Notes: generated by a model from the letters alone, not told the origin. DNA of 48,511 nucleotides from an uncultured Eubacterium sp. (GCF_934295145.1 NZ_CAKRAS010000019.1:1-48511), one strand, 5' to 3'. Numbered from the stretch's first letter, positions 26,666 through 34,509 are shown. Made by a program: numbers and translations.

Positions 26666-26696
26666 ATTTTACCCCCCCCCCGATGGGTTTTGTCAA
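26666..26696 (-). promoter_or_regulatory. Distal capsule promoter P1 with a G10 tract in its spacer
   Basis: The minus strand reads TTGACA (26691-26696), a 19-bp spacer, then TAAAAT (26666-26671). The spacer is AAACCCATC followed by ten G residues (26672-26681). The optimum spacer is 17 bp, so loss of two G residues would restore it. Slippage at such runs is a known way to switch promoters in pathogens. The palindrome CCGGACATCCGG (26720-26731) lies just upstream and might bind a regulator. Confidence 0.7.
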
Positions 26697-26742
26697 TCTG
26701 TTGAGAACATTTGTCATCCCCGGACATCCGGCGTTTTTCATT

Positions 26743-26777
26743 AAAAAAGGAATCCCATATTTCAATGAGATTCCTTT
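26743..26777 (-). terminator. glyA terminator
   Basis: On the minus strand AAAGGAATC (69-77 in the 26700s) pairs with GATTCCTTT and runs into TTTTTT. It lies 53 nt after the glyA stop and separates glyA from the capsule promoters. Confidence 0.85.
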
Positions 26778-26829
26778 GATGTAACGTATATCTGTCGCAT
26801 TATTGTATTTTTATCAATACATCTTGTTG

Positions 26830-28074
26830 TTATTTTTTCAGCGGATATTTCTCTGTCAGTGCATCTACGATGGCACGTGCTTTTGCTACACCCTCTTCGC
26901 CTTCCTTGATGACGATGGAGATTGCCTCAGCGATCTGGTCCATATCCTCTGTGTTCATGCCTCTGGATGTAACGGACGGTGTTCCGAGACGGATACCACT
27001 TGTAACAAACGGGGATTTCGGATCGTTCGGGATCGTGTTCTTGTTTGCTGTGATATGAGCCTCATCCAGAAGTTTCTCGATGGCTTTTCCTGTCAGGTCA
27101 AATGGTGTCAGATCAACCAGCATCAGATGATTGTCTGTACCATCGGATACGATCTTGATACCGCGGTTCATCAGGCCTTTGCAAAGTGCCTGTGCGTTAT
27201 CTACGATTCCCTGCTGATAGGTTTTGAAGCTGTCCTGTAATGCCTCTTTGAAGCAGACAGCTTTGGCTGCGATGACGTGCATCAGCGGGCCACCCTGGAT
27301 TCCCGGGAATACGGCTTTATTGAAGTTGAAGTTATTTTTCTCCATGGATTCTTTGGAAACAAGGATCATTCCGCCTCTCGGTCCACGCAGTGTCTTATGA
27401 GTTGTGGTTGTAACTACGTCTGCGTAGTGGATCGGGCTTGGATGAAGTCCTGCTGCCACCAGACCGGCGATGTGCGCCATATCTACCATAAGATATGCAC
27501 CGCATTTGTCTGCGATCTCACGGAAACGTGGGAAATCGATGGTTCTTGCGTAAGCGCTTGCGCCTGCGATAATCATCTTCGGTTTGCACTCCATCGCAAT
27601 TTCTTCTACTTTATCGTAATCGATGAAGCCTTCGTCATTTACTCCGTAAGGTACGATATGGAAGTATGTTCCGGAGAAGTTTACCGGGCTTCCGTGTGTC
27701 AGATGTCCGCCGTGATCCAGGTTCATTCCCATTACGGTGTCACCCGGCTGAAGCAATGCGAACTGTACTGCCATGTTTGCCTGTGCACCGGAATGCGGCT
27801 GTACGTTTACGTACTCAGCGTCAAATAATTCTTTTGCACGCTCGATGGCAAGGTTTTCTACGATATCCACGCACTGGCATCCGCCATAGTAACGTTTTCC
27901 CGGATATCCTTCTGCATATTTATTTGTCATGATGCTTCCCTGGGCTTCCATCACTGCGTCACTGACCCAGTTCTCGGATGCGATCAGCTCGATATGGCTG
28001 TTCTGGCGATCCAACTCTGCTTCAATGGCAGCTGCTACGTCTGCATCAACTACTTTTAATTCTTCTAAATTCAT
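26830..28074 (-). CDS. glyA: Serine hydroxymethyltransferase
   Basis: A 414-aa PLP enzyme interconverting serine and glycine with tetrahydrofolate, a main source of one-carbon units. The PLP lysine lies in VVTTTTHKTLRGPRGG (near residue 221), and HSGAQAN, DMAHIAGLVAAG and SPFVTSGIRLGTP are typical. The start at 28074 is chosen because AGGAGG precedes it, over an in-frame ATG 21 nt upstream. It is a single-gene unit with its own promoter and terminator. Confidence 0.97.
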   Translation of the reverse strand: MNLEELKVVDADVAAAIEAELDRQNSHIELIASENWVSDAVMEAQGSIMTNKYAEGYPGKRYYGGCQCVDIVENLAIERAKELFDAEYVNVQPHSGAQANMAVQFALLQPGDTVMGMNLDHGGHLTHGSPVNFSGTYFHIVPYGVNDEGFIDYDKVEEIAMECKPKMIIAGASAYARTIDFPRFREIADKCGAYLMVDMAHIAGLVAAGLHPSPIHYADVVTTTTHKTLRGPRGGMILVSKESMEKNNFNFNKAVFPGIQGGPLMHVIAAKAVCFKEALQDSFKTYQQGIVDNAQALCKGLMNRGIKIVSDGTDNHLMLVDLTPFDLTGKAIEKLLDEAHITANKNTIPNDPKSPFVTSGIRLGTPSVTSRGMNTEDMDQIAEAISIVIKEGEEGVAKARAIVDALTEKYPLKK

Positions 28075-28148
28075 CACTTTTTCCTCCTGTTGCATAGGTC
28101 AACTCTGTTGTCTGAGGTTTTTCCTTTCTGTCAGACAACTTAATTGTT

Positions 28149-28177
28149 ATCATAGCTTAGATTATAAATAAATGCAA
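28149..28177 (-). promoter_or_regulatory. glyA promoter
   Basis: TTGCAT (28172-28177), a 17-bp spacer and TATGAT (28149-28154) on the minus strand, about 75 nt upstream of the glyA start codon. Confidence 0.65.
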
Positions 28178-28219
28178 GAGTAAAAAGCAAAAGAAAGTGG
28201 GAGTCTTCCCGACTGAGAT

Positions 28220-28267
28220 AAAACCCCACTTACACGGACAGACTACTGCCAATGCAAGTGGGGTTTT
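28220..28267 (-). terminator. Flavodoxin-gene terminator
   Basis: AAAACCCCACTT (28220-28231) and AAGTGGGGTTTT (28256-28267) form a perfect 12-bp stem with a 24-nt loop. The A/T flanks give a T-run on both strands. It lies about 90 nt after the flavodoxin stop. Confidence 0.75.
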
Positions 28268-28357
28268 CGGGTGGAATGAATTCTAGTTACGTTTGTTTCT
28301 ATGTTACATTATTTTTTATCTTTTGGTTTTAGTTTATAGGATTCTGTTGTTGTTTTA

Positions 28358-28792
28358 TTATGCGTTTGCTGCAAGTGCTTTTCCTGCTGCTTCGCATGCT
28401 GCCTGTGCATCTGCGTCCGGAGCTTCGTTTGCAATGATACCTTCTGCTTCGATCATCTCAGCGCCTGCGCCTGTCATCTGCTCAACCCAGTTGCGCATCC
28501 ATTCGCCATCGCCCCAGCCGTAAGATCCGAATAACAGGATTTTTTTGCCGGATACGCTGCCAAGAATCTCATCTACGAATGGTTCCATCGTGGACTCTTC
28601 TAACTGCTCTGCTCCCATGGACGGGCATCCAAGTGCAAATGCTTTTACGTCTGCGATATCTGCTGCGCTTGCGTTCTCAACCGGGATGATTTTTGCCTCA
28701 GCACCTGCTGCTGTTACACCATCTGCAACGCTCTGTGCCATAGATGCTGTATTTCCTGTGCCACTCCAGTAAATGATTTTAACTTCTGCCAT
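28358..28792 (-). CDS. Flavodoxin
   Basis: A 144-aa FMN electron carrier that can replace ferredoxin when iron is short. The phosphate loop is IIYWSGTGNTASMA (5-18), and FGSYGWGDGEWMRNW (about 92-106) surrounds the isoalloxazine ring. AAGGAGACAAAG precedes the ATG. It follows the DUF3793 and DUF2325 genes, a grouping often seen with iron-uptake genes in Clostridia; no feoAB is present here. Confidence 0.92.
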   Translation of the reverse strand: MAEVKIIYWSGTGNTASMAQSVADGVTAAGAEAKIIPVENASAADIADVKAFALGCPSMGAEQLEESTMEPFVDEILGSVSGKKILLFGSYGWGDGEWMRNWVEQMTGAGAEMIEAEGIIANEAPDADAQAACEAAGKALAANA

Positions 28793-28901
28793 TTTCTTTG
28801 TCTCCTTGATTTTAACTTTTTATTTTTTTCTGTACACAGTTCAGTACACAGTTTCAAGAATGCCCTCTGCTTTCTGATCTGCTTACAGTTTCTAACATGT
28901 T

Positions 28902-29489
28902 TTAGCAGGCTATCTCCTGCATCTGCTTTCCTGCCATATATTCTACAACGGCGCTTTCTTTTGCGTTGTCGTATGCACGGAAGGTTGCTTTCGCCCTGTC
29001 TACATCACCGTATACTTTCCAATATCCGGTGTATCGGCTGTTTTTTCCTTCATGCCGGATAAATCCCCGGACATCCTCCAGCGGATAGCCGAGAAAAATT
29101 CCCATTTCATGTGGGTAGTTTTCCATGCCCTGTGTCGACAATGACACTCTTCTGCTCAGGTAATTCAGGCATTTTTCTACCTGCGTGCTGTCATATCCAT
29201 ACTGCATCAAAAATGCAGATACCTGCGGGTCTTCCAGACATTGCTGTACTTCTTCTTCCCGGTAAACATACACCACGGCACGGCCTGCACCCTGACACAG
29301 ATATTTTACCTGTATGCCGGTTCCCTGAAACAGTGACCGTACAAACCTCATGTATGCCGCCGGAACGGTAAACATGCTCGACATTTTTACTTTTTTTAAA
29401 ACCGGAGCACAATGCAGGATGATCTGCATCGTAAGGCTTTCTGTTACCTTTCTGCTGGAAAGGCGGTTTAATACGGCTTCTGTTGGCAT
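28902..29489 (-). CDS. DUF3793 family protein
   Basis: A 195-aa cytosolic protein. The best-conserved family signature is HEMGIFLGYPLEDVRGFI (about 126-143) followed by YTGYWKVYGD. The function is unknown; members are often next to flavodoxin genes. AGGGAGGAT precedes the start. It sits between the DUF2325 and flavodoxin genes, so I infer a shared, possibly iron-limited, transcription unit. Confidence 0.85.
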   Translation of the reverse strand: MPTEAVLNRLSSRKVTESLTMQIILHCAPVLKKVKMSSMFTVPAAYMRFVRSLFQGTGIQVKYLCQGAGRAVVYVYREEEVQQCLEDPQVSAFLMQYGYDSTQVEKCLNYLSRRVSLSTQGMENYPHEMGIFLGYPLEDVRGFIRHEGKNSRYTGYWKVYGDVDRAKATFRAYDNAKESAVVEYMAGKQMQEIAC

Positions 29490-29526
29490 TTTCGATCCTC
29501 CCTGATCTATACTCCCTTAAACGACG

Positions 29527-29557
29527 ACTTCATAACCAAGCATCTTGGTTCTGAAGT
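29527..29557 (-). promoter_or_regulatory. Hairpin between the DUF2325 and DUF3793 genes
   Basis: ACTTCA.AACCAAG arms pair 13 of 14 bp around an ATG loop directly after the DUF2325 stop. No U-tract follows, so a processing or stability hairpin separating the two cistrons is more likely than a terminator. Confidence 0.5.
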
Positions 29558-29835
29558 TATGCATACTGCTCTAAAATCCCGTTTAATGCGCTTGCGCTGC
29601 TACTGTGGGAACGCTCTACGATGATGTTTTTACGCTCCGCTTCTGCTACTGCACAATGCACCATCTTGTGGGACACTGTGGATGTAAAGAGGATTAACAG
29701 ATCCGGACATCCGATTTTGTTTTTCAGGTCTGTTTTCATTTTGGTAAATACTTTTGCTTTGCATTTGTACTGCTTGCAGATCTGCTTATACTGTGTTTCC
29801 ATTCTCTCGTGTCCGCCGATAATTACTACGCTCAT
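29557..29835 (-). CDS. DUF2325 family protein
   Basis: A 92-aa protein with the family start MSVVIIGGHERME and the HSSSASALNGIL end. The fold is thought to be a small Rossmann-like domain; function unknown. The start at 29835 follows AAGGAGG and is preferred over an ATG 15 nt upstream. It is the first gene of the DUF2325, DUF3793 and flavodoxin set. Confidence 0.85.
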   Translation of the reverse strand: MSVVIIGGHERMETQYKQICKQYKCKAKVFTKMKTDLKNKIGCPDLLILFTSTVSHKMVHCAVAEAERKNIIVERSHSSSASALNGILEQYA

Positions 29836-29880
29836 GTTAGCCTCCTTCATCTTTTATTAGTATTTTCTAACCATTAGTTT

Positions 29881-29916
29881 TAAAAGAAAGCGGTATGACC
29901 CGCCTGAAGTTTCTTT
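29881..29916 (-). promoter_or_regulatory. Leader hairpin ahead of the DUF2325 gene
   Basis: On the minus strand an AAAGAAA and GCGG arm pairs with CCGC and TTTCTTT around an internal bulge, and is followed by T-rich sequence. It lies within the leader, about 50 nt before the start codon. It could act as an attenuator. Confidence 0.4.
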
Positions 29917-29996
29917 TATTCTCGTTGTTTCCTTATTAAATATTAAATGTTTTTTGATATCCTAGTTGTTTGCTCAGATATCTTTCATATGTGGTT

Positions 29997-30041
29997 AGTA
30001 TACTTTAACCCTCTTGTTTCGTCAAGAGGGTTAATGATAAT
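29997..30041 (-). promoter_or_regulatory. Promoter with overlapping palindrome and Fur-like half site
   Basis: TTGACG (30020-30025), a 17-bp spacer and TATACT (29997-30002) form a strong promoter for the DUF2325 set. A perfect 10-bp inverted repeat AACCCTCTTG/CAAGAGGGTT (30007-30016 and 30023-30032) overlaps the -35, and CATTATCATT (30032-30041) just upstream resembles half a Fur box. Confidence 0.6.
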
Positions 30042-30106
30042 GTTTTTTCAATTTCTCGTAAAGTTTTCAATTCTTTGAAGAAATATGTTACAAACAAATT
30101 TTTTAT

Positions 30107-30583
30107 TTATTTTCTGATATAATGACCGGATTTTCCGCCATCTTTTTCTAAAAGTAATATATCTTTGATCACCATACCGCGGTCTACTGCCTTGCACATG
30201 TCATAAATTGTCAGTAATGCTGCGGATACTGCATGGAGTGCCTCCATCTCGATTCCGGTTTTTCCTGTGGTGCGCACGGAAGCAATTGCTTCGATTTCTG
30301 ACACTTCCGGATGAAGTTCAAAGTGGATATCCACACCGGTCAGAAGCAGTGGATGGCACATTGGAATAATCTCCCATGTTTTTTTTGCTGCCATGATACC
30401 TGCCACCTGTGCAACAGATAATACATCACCTTTTTTTATTTTTCCGTCTGTGATCAGGGTAAAGGTCTCCGGCTGCATGCAGATACGGCCGGAAGCAACG
30501 CCAATGCGCTTTGTATCTGCTTTTTCGGATACATCCACCATTTTGGCCCTGCCCTGCTCATTGATATGTGTTAATTCTGCCAT
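30107..30583 (-). CDS. moaC: Cyclic pyranopterin monophosphate synthase MoaC
   Basis: A 158-aa enzyme of the second half-step of molybdopterin synthesis (3',8-cyclo-7,8-dihydro-GTP to cPMP). The family motifs KMVDVSEK (14-21), PMCHPL (about 74-79), GKTGIEMEALHAVS (about 109-122) and YDMCKAVDRGM are present. The start at 30583 is supported by AAGGAG and by distance from the moeA-like stop. It is the third gene of the set. No moaA or moaE is in the window. Confidence 0.95.
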   Translation of the reverse strand: MAELTHINEQGRAKMVDVSEKADTKRIGVASGRICMQPETFTLITDGKIKKGDVLSVAQVAGIMAAKKTWEIIPMCHPLLLTGVDIHFELHPEVSEIEAIASVRTTGKTGIEMEALHAVSAALLTIYDMCKAVDRGMVIKDILLLEKDGGKSGHYIRK

Positions 30584-30593
30584 TTCTTTCTCC

Positions 30594-31628
30594 TTACTTG
30601 CCAAAACCGCAGTTCGGGAAAGTACAAACATCACAGTTCAGGCACAGACCGCCCTCACCAAGGTTTGCGATATCCTCTGCTGTAATCTCATCATCTGCCA
30701 TCACACGCGGCAGCACCAGATCAAAAATGGTGCGTTTTGCATACATGACGCATCCCGGAAGTCCGAGAATCGGGATGATTCTGCCATCTTCCTCGTTTGT
30801 ATAATAAGAAACAAGCATCATGGCACCTGGAAGGACCGGTGCACCGTAACTTACAATTCTCGCTCCGGTTGCCATAATAGCCCCCGGTGTACAGTCGTCC
30901 GGATCCACGCTCATGCCTCCGGTACAAATGATCAGGTCTGCACCTGCCGCAATCTGTTTTTTGATGGCCTCTAAAATATGTTCCTTATCATCGTCCACAT
31001 AAATCTGCGCAATCTCCTCTGAAGGATACTCTGCCAGTTTTTCGCGGATGACCGGGCTGAACGTATCTTTGATCCGTCCTTTGAATACTTCACTTCCGGT
31101 TGTCACGATACCGTATTTTTTCTTCTGATACGGTTTTAATGTAAAAATCGGTTTTGTACCGCCGACTGCTCTGGCACGCTCCATTTTTTCTTTCTCAATG
31201 ATCAATGGAATAATTCTGGTTCCTGCCAGTTTATCTCCTGCATGTACCGGGAAATCGCCATGTCTGGAGGCGATCATCATCTCGCCGAGACTGTTTACCG
31301 CCACCAGGGCCTCACGATTGATTTTCAGCAGTCCGTCAATATCCGCGATCAGCTCGATTTTTCCTTCTTTGATTCCTGACGGATGCATATGCTCTCCGGC
31401 ACAGATTTCATACAGGATCTGTGCGGCCTCATTCTCATGCCACTTTGTGTCGTCCTTTTCCCAGACATATAAATGCTCTTTTCCAACGGACAACAGCACC
31501 GGAATATCCTCTTCCGTTACCACATGTCCTTTACGGAACACCGCATCTTTCGTCACACCTTTGATAATCTGTGTAATGTCGTGGCAGAGCACATGGCCGA
31601 CTGCCTCTTCCGTTTTAATCAGTTTCAT
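30594..31628 (-). CDS. MoeA-like molybdopterin-binding protein with a C-terminal Cys cluster
   Basis: A 344-aa protein. The molybdopterin-binding core runs from GIVTTGSEVFKGRIKDTF (about 174) through ICTGGMSVDPDDCTPGAI (about 233). The N-terminal part is a shortened MoeA/linker-like region. The C-terminus ends CLNCDVCTFPNCGFGK, four cysteines in C-x2-C-x2-C-x4-C spacing not found in classical MoeA, possibly a metal or Fe-S site. It lies between mogA and moaC with 10-30 nt spacing, so it belongs to cofactor maturation. The exact step is unknown. Confidence 0.8.
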   Translation of the reverse strand: MKLIKTEEAVGHVLCHDITQIIKGVTKDAVFRKGHVVTEEDIPVLLSVGKEHLYVWEKDDTKWHENEAAQILYEICAGEHMHPSGIKEGKIELIADIDGLLKINREALVAVNSLGEMMIASRHGDFPVHAGDKLAGTRIIPLIIEKEKMERARAVGGTKPIFTLKPYQKKKYGIVTTGSEVFKGRIKDTFSPVIREKLAEYPSEEIAQIYVDDDKEHILEAIKKQIAAGADLIICTGGMSVDPDDCTPGAIMATGARIVSYGAPVLPGAMMLVSYYTNEEDGRIIPILGLPGCVMYAKRTIFDLVLPRVMADDEITAEDIANLGEGGLCLNCDVCTFPNCGFGK

Positions 31629-31655
31629 AATATCCTAATATCTCCTAATTTTTTA

Positions 31656-32141
31656 TTACTTCCTTGCACACTCAGCATCATTGCCAAGCAAAATATCCAA
31701 TCCATGCTTCAATGATGGTAAAATATAATTCAATGCCTCATCCACGGCTTTCGGACTTCCTGGCAGATTAACGATCAATGTCTCTCCACGGATACCTGCG
31801 GCAGCTCTTGAAAGCATCGCACGCTCCGTGATTGTCAGTGAATATTGCAAAATCGCCATCGGAATTCCCGGAACTTCCCGTTCGATCACCGCTTTCGTTG
31901 CCTCCGGTGTCACATCCCGTTTCGAAAAGCCGGTTCCACCCGTGGTCAGGATCAGTTGCACATCATCCTCACACATGGCGATCATTTCATCCTGTAATTT
32001 CTGCTGATCGTCCGGCAGTATCACTTTTTTTCGGATCGTGTAACCATGCGACTCCATGATCTTTGCGATTTTAGCTCCGCTGAGATCTTCCCGCTCTCCG
32101 CACGCACCTTTATCACTGGCTGTAATAATCCCTACGTTCAT
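31656..32141 (-). CDS. mogA: Molybdopterin adenylyltransferase-type protein (MogA/MoaB)
   Basis: A 161-aa MPT-binding protein: GIITASDKGACGEREDLSG at the N-terminus, LILTTGGTGFSKRDVTPEAT (about 64-83) and LPGSPKAVDEALNYILP (about 128-144). MogA-type enzymes adenylylate molybdopterin before metal insertion. MogA and MoaB are hard to tell apart by sequence, so the symbol is provisional. It is the first gene of the molybdenum-cofactor set. Confidence 0.88.
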   Translation of the reverse strand: MNVGIITASDKGACGEREDLSGAKIAKIMESHGYTIRKKVILPDDQQKLQDEMIAMCEDDVQLILTTGGTGFSKRDVTPEATKAVIEREVPGIPMAILQYSLTITERAMLSRAAAGIRGETLIVNLPGSPKAVDEALNYILPSLKHGLDILLGNDAECARK

Positions 32142-32235
32142 AATATATGGTACTCCTCAATTCTCTGAATTCGATTCTTCTTAATGTCTCTGCCGTCTAG
32201 TATACCATATGCATACATATATGTCACGGTATACA

Positions 32236-32313
32236 GTAAAAGGGCCGGTGGTCTCAGGAAAGAATACAGGCAGACATCTTAGTCTGCGGTATTCTTTTCT
32301 GAGCCACCGGCCC
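32236..32313 (-). terminator. Large rho-independent terminator after the gene at 32349
   Basis: GGGCCGGTGG and CCACCGGCCC arms (32242-32251 and 32304-32313) extend inward through TCTCAG.AAAGAATAC pairs and a small AGAC/GTCT tip, a stem of more than 25 bp. The minus-strand 3' side is CCCTTTTACTG. It is unusually long for a terminator. Confidence 0.75.
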
Positions 32314-32348
32314 AACACAACCTTACGGTTTAGCCACCCGGGAAGCTA

Positions 32349-33200
32349 TTATCTCATGGTAATGTATCCACGATAGTTTGCAAGGTTATTGCTTGGTGTA
32401 TAATCAGCTACAGCTGCACTGCAAACATTGTGGTATGGTTTCAGGAATGGGAAAGCATCCTGCTGAGCCCATGACGGTTTCTCAAGTGCTTTCATATCAT
32501 CAACCATTACTTTGTACCATCCGGACTGGTTCTCGAACCAGATTTCAAGTACCCAATCCATTGCGCATCCGTTAATGTCTTTCTTTACTGCACTTGCGAG
32601 TACACGGGTACACTCCGGAGCTGCCTGAAGGATCGGAACAACTTTCTCAAATAACCATTTCTCGCCCTCTGCTTTGTCTACGCCTTCCGGGAAACCAATA
32701 GTCATATTGAAACGATAGTTTGCGCCATCTTCAATTGTACGTCCTTTTCCTTTGAGGTCTTTCTCCCACCACATCGGAAGGAATGCAAAGATAAATGGAT
32801 TTCCTTCTGCATTATTGGATTTACGGGCTGCGTTTCCTGCATCTCCATCAGAATCGATCTGAGCATCAGTATGAGCTGCTGCCGGGATCTGTCCCTGCCA
32901 TACAAGTACATCCATCGGGAATGTCTCAGCAATTGCTTTGATCTCAAGACGAGGATCAAGGTCGCTTACTAACCAGTGATGCTCTGTCAGCTGCATTCTT
33001 ACGTATCCGAAACGATCACCCTGTGGCGGAATCGGGAAGGACGGATAAAATGCATATTTTGTTACGTACGGCTCAAACTGAGAGATACTGTCCGGAATAT
33101 GTGTTTTGTAAAGCCATCTCTGAAGTTTTGGTCTGTAGTCTTCACTTACGCAGTCAACGTAGATAAGACTTCTCATTGGTTCGAATTTGAAATCTGCCAT
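32349..33200 (-). CDS. Hypothetical protein, possible tandem alpha/beta-barrel (EthD-like) fold
   Basis: A 283-aa cytosolic protein I cannot place with certainty. Two halves (about 8-110 and 165-265) each show the beta-alpha-beta pattern of ferredoxin-like dimeric barrels, joined by a low-complexity acidic/Asn linker (DAQIDSDGDAGNAARKSNNA). Trp is common. It follows the flavin reductase gene after 83 nt with a hairpin between, so the two probably act together on one small substrate. No catalytic motif can be named. Confidence 0.6.
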   Translation of the reverse strand: MADFKFEPMRSLIYVDCVSEDYRPKLQRWLYKTHIPDSISQFEPYVTKYAFYPSFPIPPQGDRFGYVRMQLTEHHWLVSDLDPRLEIKAIAETFPMDVLVWQGQIPAAAHTDAQIDSDGDAGNAARKSNNAEGNPFIFAFLPMWWEKDLKGKGRTIEDGANYRFNMTIGFPEGVDKAEGEKWLFEKVVPILQAAPECTRVLASAVKKDINGCAMDWVLEIWFENQSGWYKVMVDDMKALEKPSWAQQDAFPFLKPYHNVCSAAVADYTPSNNLANYRGYITMR

Positions 33201-33240
33201 TTCTAAATACCCTCTTTTCTCTTATTTCTATAATTTATAT

Positions 33241-33269
33241 CAGACGGGAACCATCTTTGTCCCCGCCTG
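33241..33269 (-). promoter_or_regulatory. Intercistronic hairpin
   Basis: CAGGCGGG.AC pairs with GT.CCCGTCTG around an AAAGATG loop (11 positions, one or two wobble or mismatched). No U-tract follows. It could set different mRNA levels for the flavin reductase and the downstream hypothetical. Confidence 0.5.
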
Positions 33270-33283
33270 TTATAATTGATATA

Positions 33284-34261
33284 TTATTTTTGTTTGGATG
33301 GAGCTGGTGTCGGCTCGCATACTGCTGTATAATGCTCTTTACGTTTTTTGAACTCAGGATCTTTGTAAAGGTTCATCAGACGACCCTCATTCTCAAAGAT
33401 ATCCTGTCCATGTAAGAATTTGCCTGAAAGAATATCATGTGCATGATGCTCTGTAGCCGGATCATATTTGAATTTAAATGCTCCGTCAACGATTTCAAGT
33501 GTTCCCTCAAGACCACACAGCTCACATACGCAGTGAGTTGTACCCGGGTAGATGTAGAAGTTATTACCCTGGCAATGCGGGCAAGCGCCTTCTTTGCCTT
33601 TCCAGAGAGATGTATTCTCAGATCCTTCAATCTGCATATCCTCATCAATAATCTGCTGTACAGCATCTACAAGGTTACGTCCGATTTCTTTCATACGCTC
33701 AACTTTGTCATCCTGCATGATAACGTCTTTACACCAGGAGAAGAACTCGTTGTTTACTACTTTCCATCCTGGACTTAAAGCGAACATTGCATGGTCTGTC
33801 TCACAACGAACAGCCCAGTCAGATCCACCGATTCCTACGAAAGAAAGTGCTTTCTGGCGGAAGTATCTTGGGTTCAGACCTTCTTTTCCAGCTTCTTTGA
33901 GTTTTCCATCGAGCATTTTCATCATACCTGTATCATGTCCCGGTCCCATACGGTCTGTGATGGAATGATATAAACCAGTTGCACCAGACTCAAAAATCGG
34001 ATCTACGAACAGAACTCCGTCAGCCTCAATAACTTTCTCATAGAAAGCTTTGAAATCATCCTGGCGGGAACAGATCATACCTTTGCCCATTACAAGACCA
34101 CGGGAACAGGCAACACAACCGGAGCAGTACTGGATATCCCAGTCAAGAAGGTGGATAAATTCGATCTCTGCACCTTTTTCTTTTGCTGCTTCCAGAGCTA
34201 CACGACACATTGTGTCATTGTTACCGTTTTTTGTTCCGAGTGAAACACCTAAAATCTTCAT
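33284..34261 (-). CDS. NADPH-dependent FMN reductase-like flavoprotein with C-terminal zinc ribbon
   Basis: A 325-aa protein. Residues 1-180 are a flavodoxin-like domain (KILGVSLGTKNGNNDTMCR phosphate-binding loop; CSGCVACSRG, about 43-52; GIGGSDWA). Residues about 225-265 hold a zinc ribbon with two Cys pairs (CPHC and CELC). The start at 34261 is fixed by AGGAGG. Relatives reduce small organic compounds or act as flavin/electron donors. Its pairing with the hypothetical at 32349 and its own operator-like region suggest an inducible substrate-specific unit. Confidence 0.8.
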   Translation of the reverse strand: MKILGVSLGTKNGNNDTMCRVALEAAKEKGAEIEFIHLLDWDIQYCSGCVACSRGLVMGKGMICSRQDDFKAFYEKVIEADGVLFVDPIFESGATGLYHSITDRMGPGHDTGMMKMLDGKLKEAGKEGLNPRYFRQKALSFVGIGGSDWAVRCETDHAMFALSPGWKVVNNEFFSWCKDVIMQDDKVERMKEIGRNLVDAVQQIIDEDMQIEGSENTSLWKGKEGACPHCQGNNFYIYPGTTHCVCELCGLEGTLEIVDGAFKFKYDPATEHHAHDILSGKFLHGQDIFENEGRLMNLYKDPEFKKRKEHYTAVCEPTPAPSKQK

Positions 34262-34465
34262 ACTTGTCCTCCTAAATTTTAAATACATTTGATGATATAG
34301 ATATAATACTTTCCCCTGTGTTTCAAAAATGCCTTTGCATTTCTGTTTCAGAAATAATTAGAAGCTATTCTTCTATCATATCATTATAACGAAACCAAAC
34401 CTATGTATCCTATCCTAAATCGTTTCTGACATTTTGGCGCCTGTTTTCGCGCATGCCAAATGTTT

Positions 34466-34509
34466 GTAACCGCTTTGGTTTTACCATTTGACCAGTTACT
34501 CGTATTATA
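34466..34509 (-). promoter_or_regulatory. Promoter -10 with nested palindromic operator candidate
   Basis: TATAAT (34504-34509, minus strand) is the best -10 here, though its -35 is unclear. Just downstream lies a TGGT-N3-ACCA palindrome (34476-34486) nested inside GTAAC/GTTAC (34466-34499). Such symmetry at +1 to +30 fits a repressor of the GntR/FadR kind. A further hairpin (about 34434-34466) lies in the 235-nt leader. Confidence 0.45.

Noticed and set aside
26830..28095. Longer start for glyA
   Set aside because: The ribosome site AGGAGG lies within the seven extra codons; the ATG at 28074 fits the family.
30003..30032. Inverted repeat as the moaC terminator
   Set aside because: The stem is followed by AAAG rather than a U-tract and its arms overlap a strong -35; an operator is the better reading.
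30107..30634. Longer moaC reading back into the moeA-like gene
   Set aside because: It would overlap the upstream gene by 41 nt; AAGGAG precedes the ATG at 30583, which matches the usual MoaC start.
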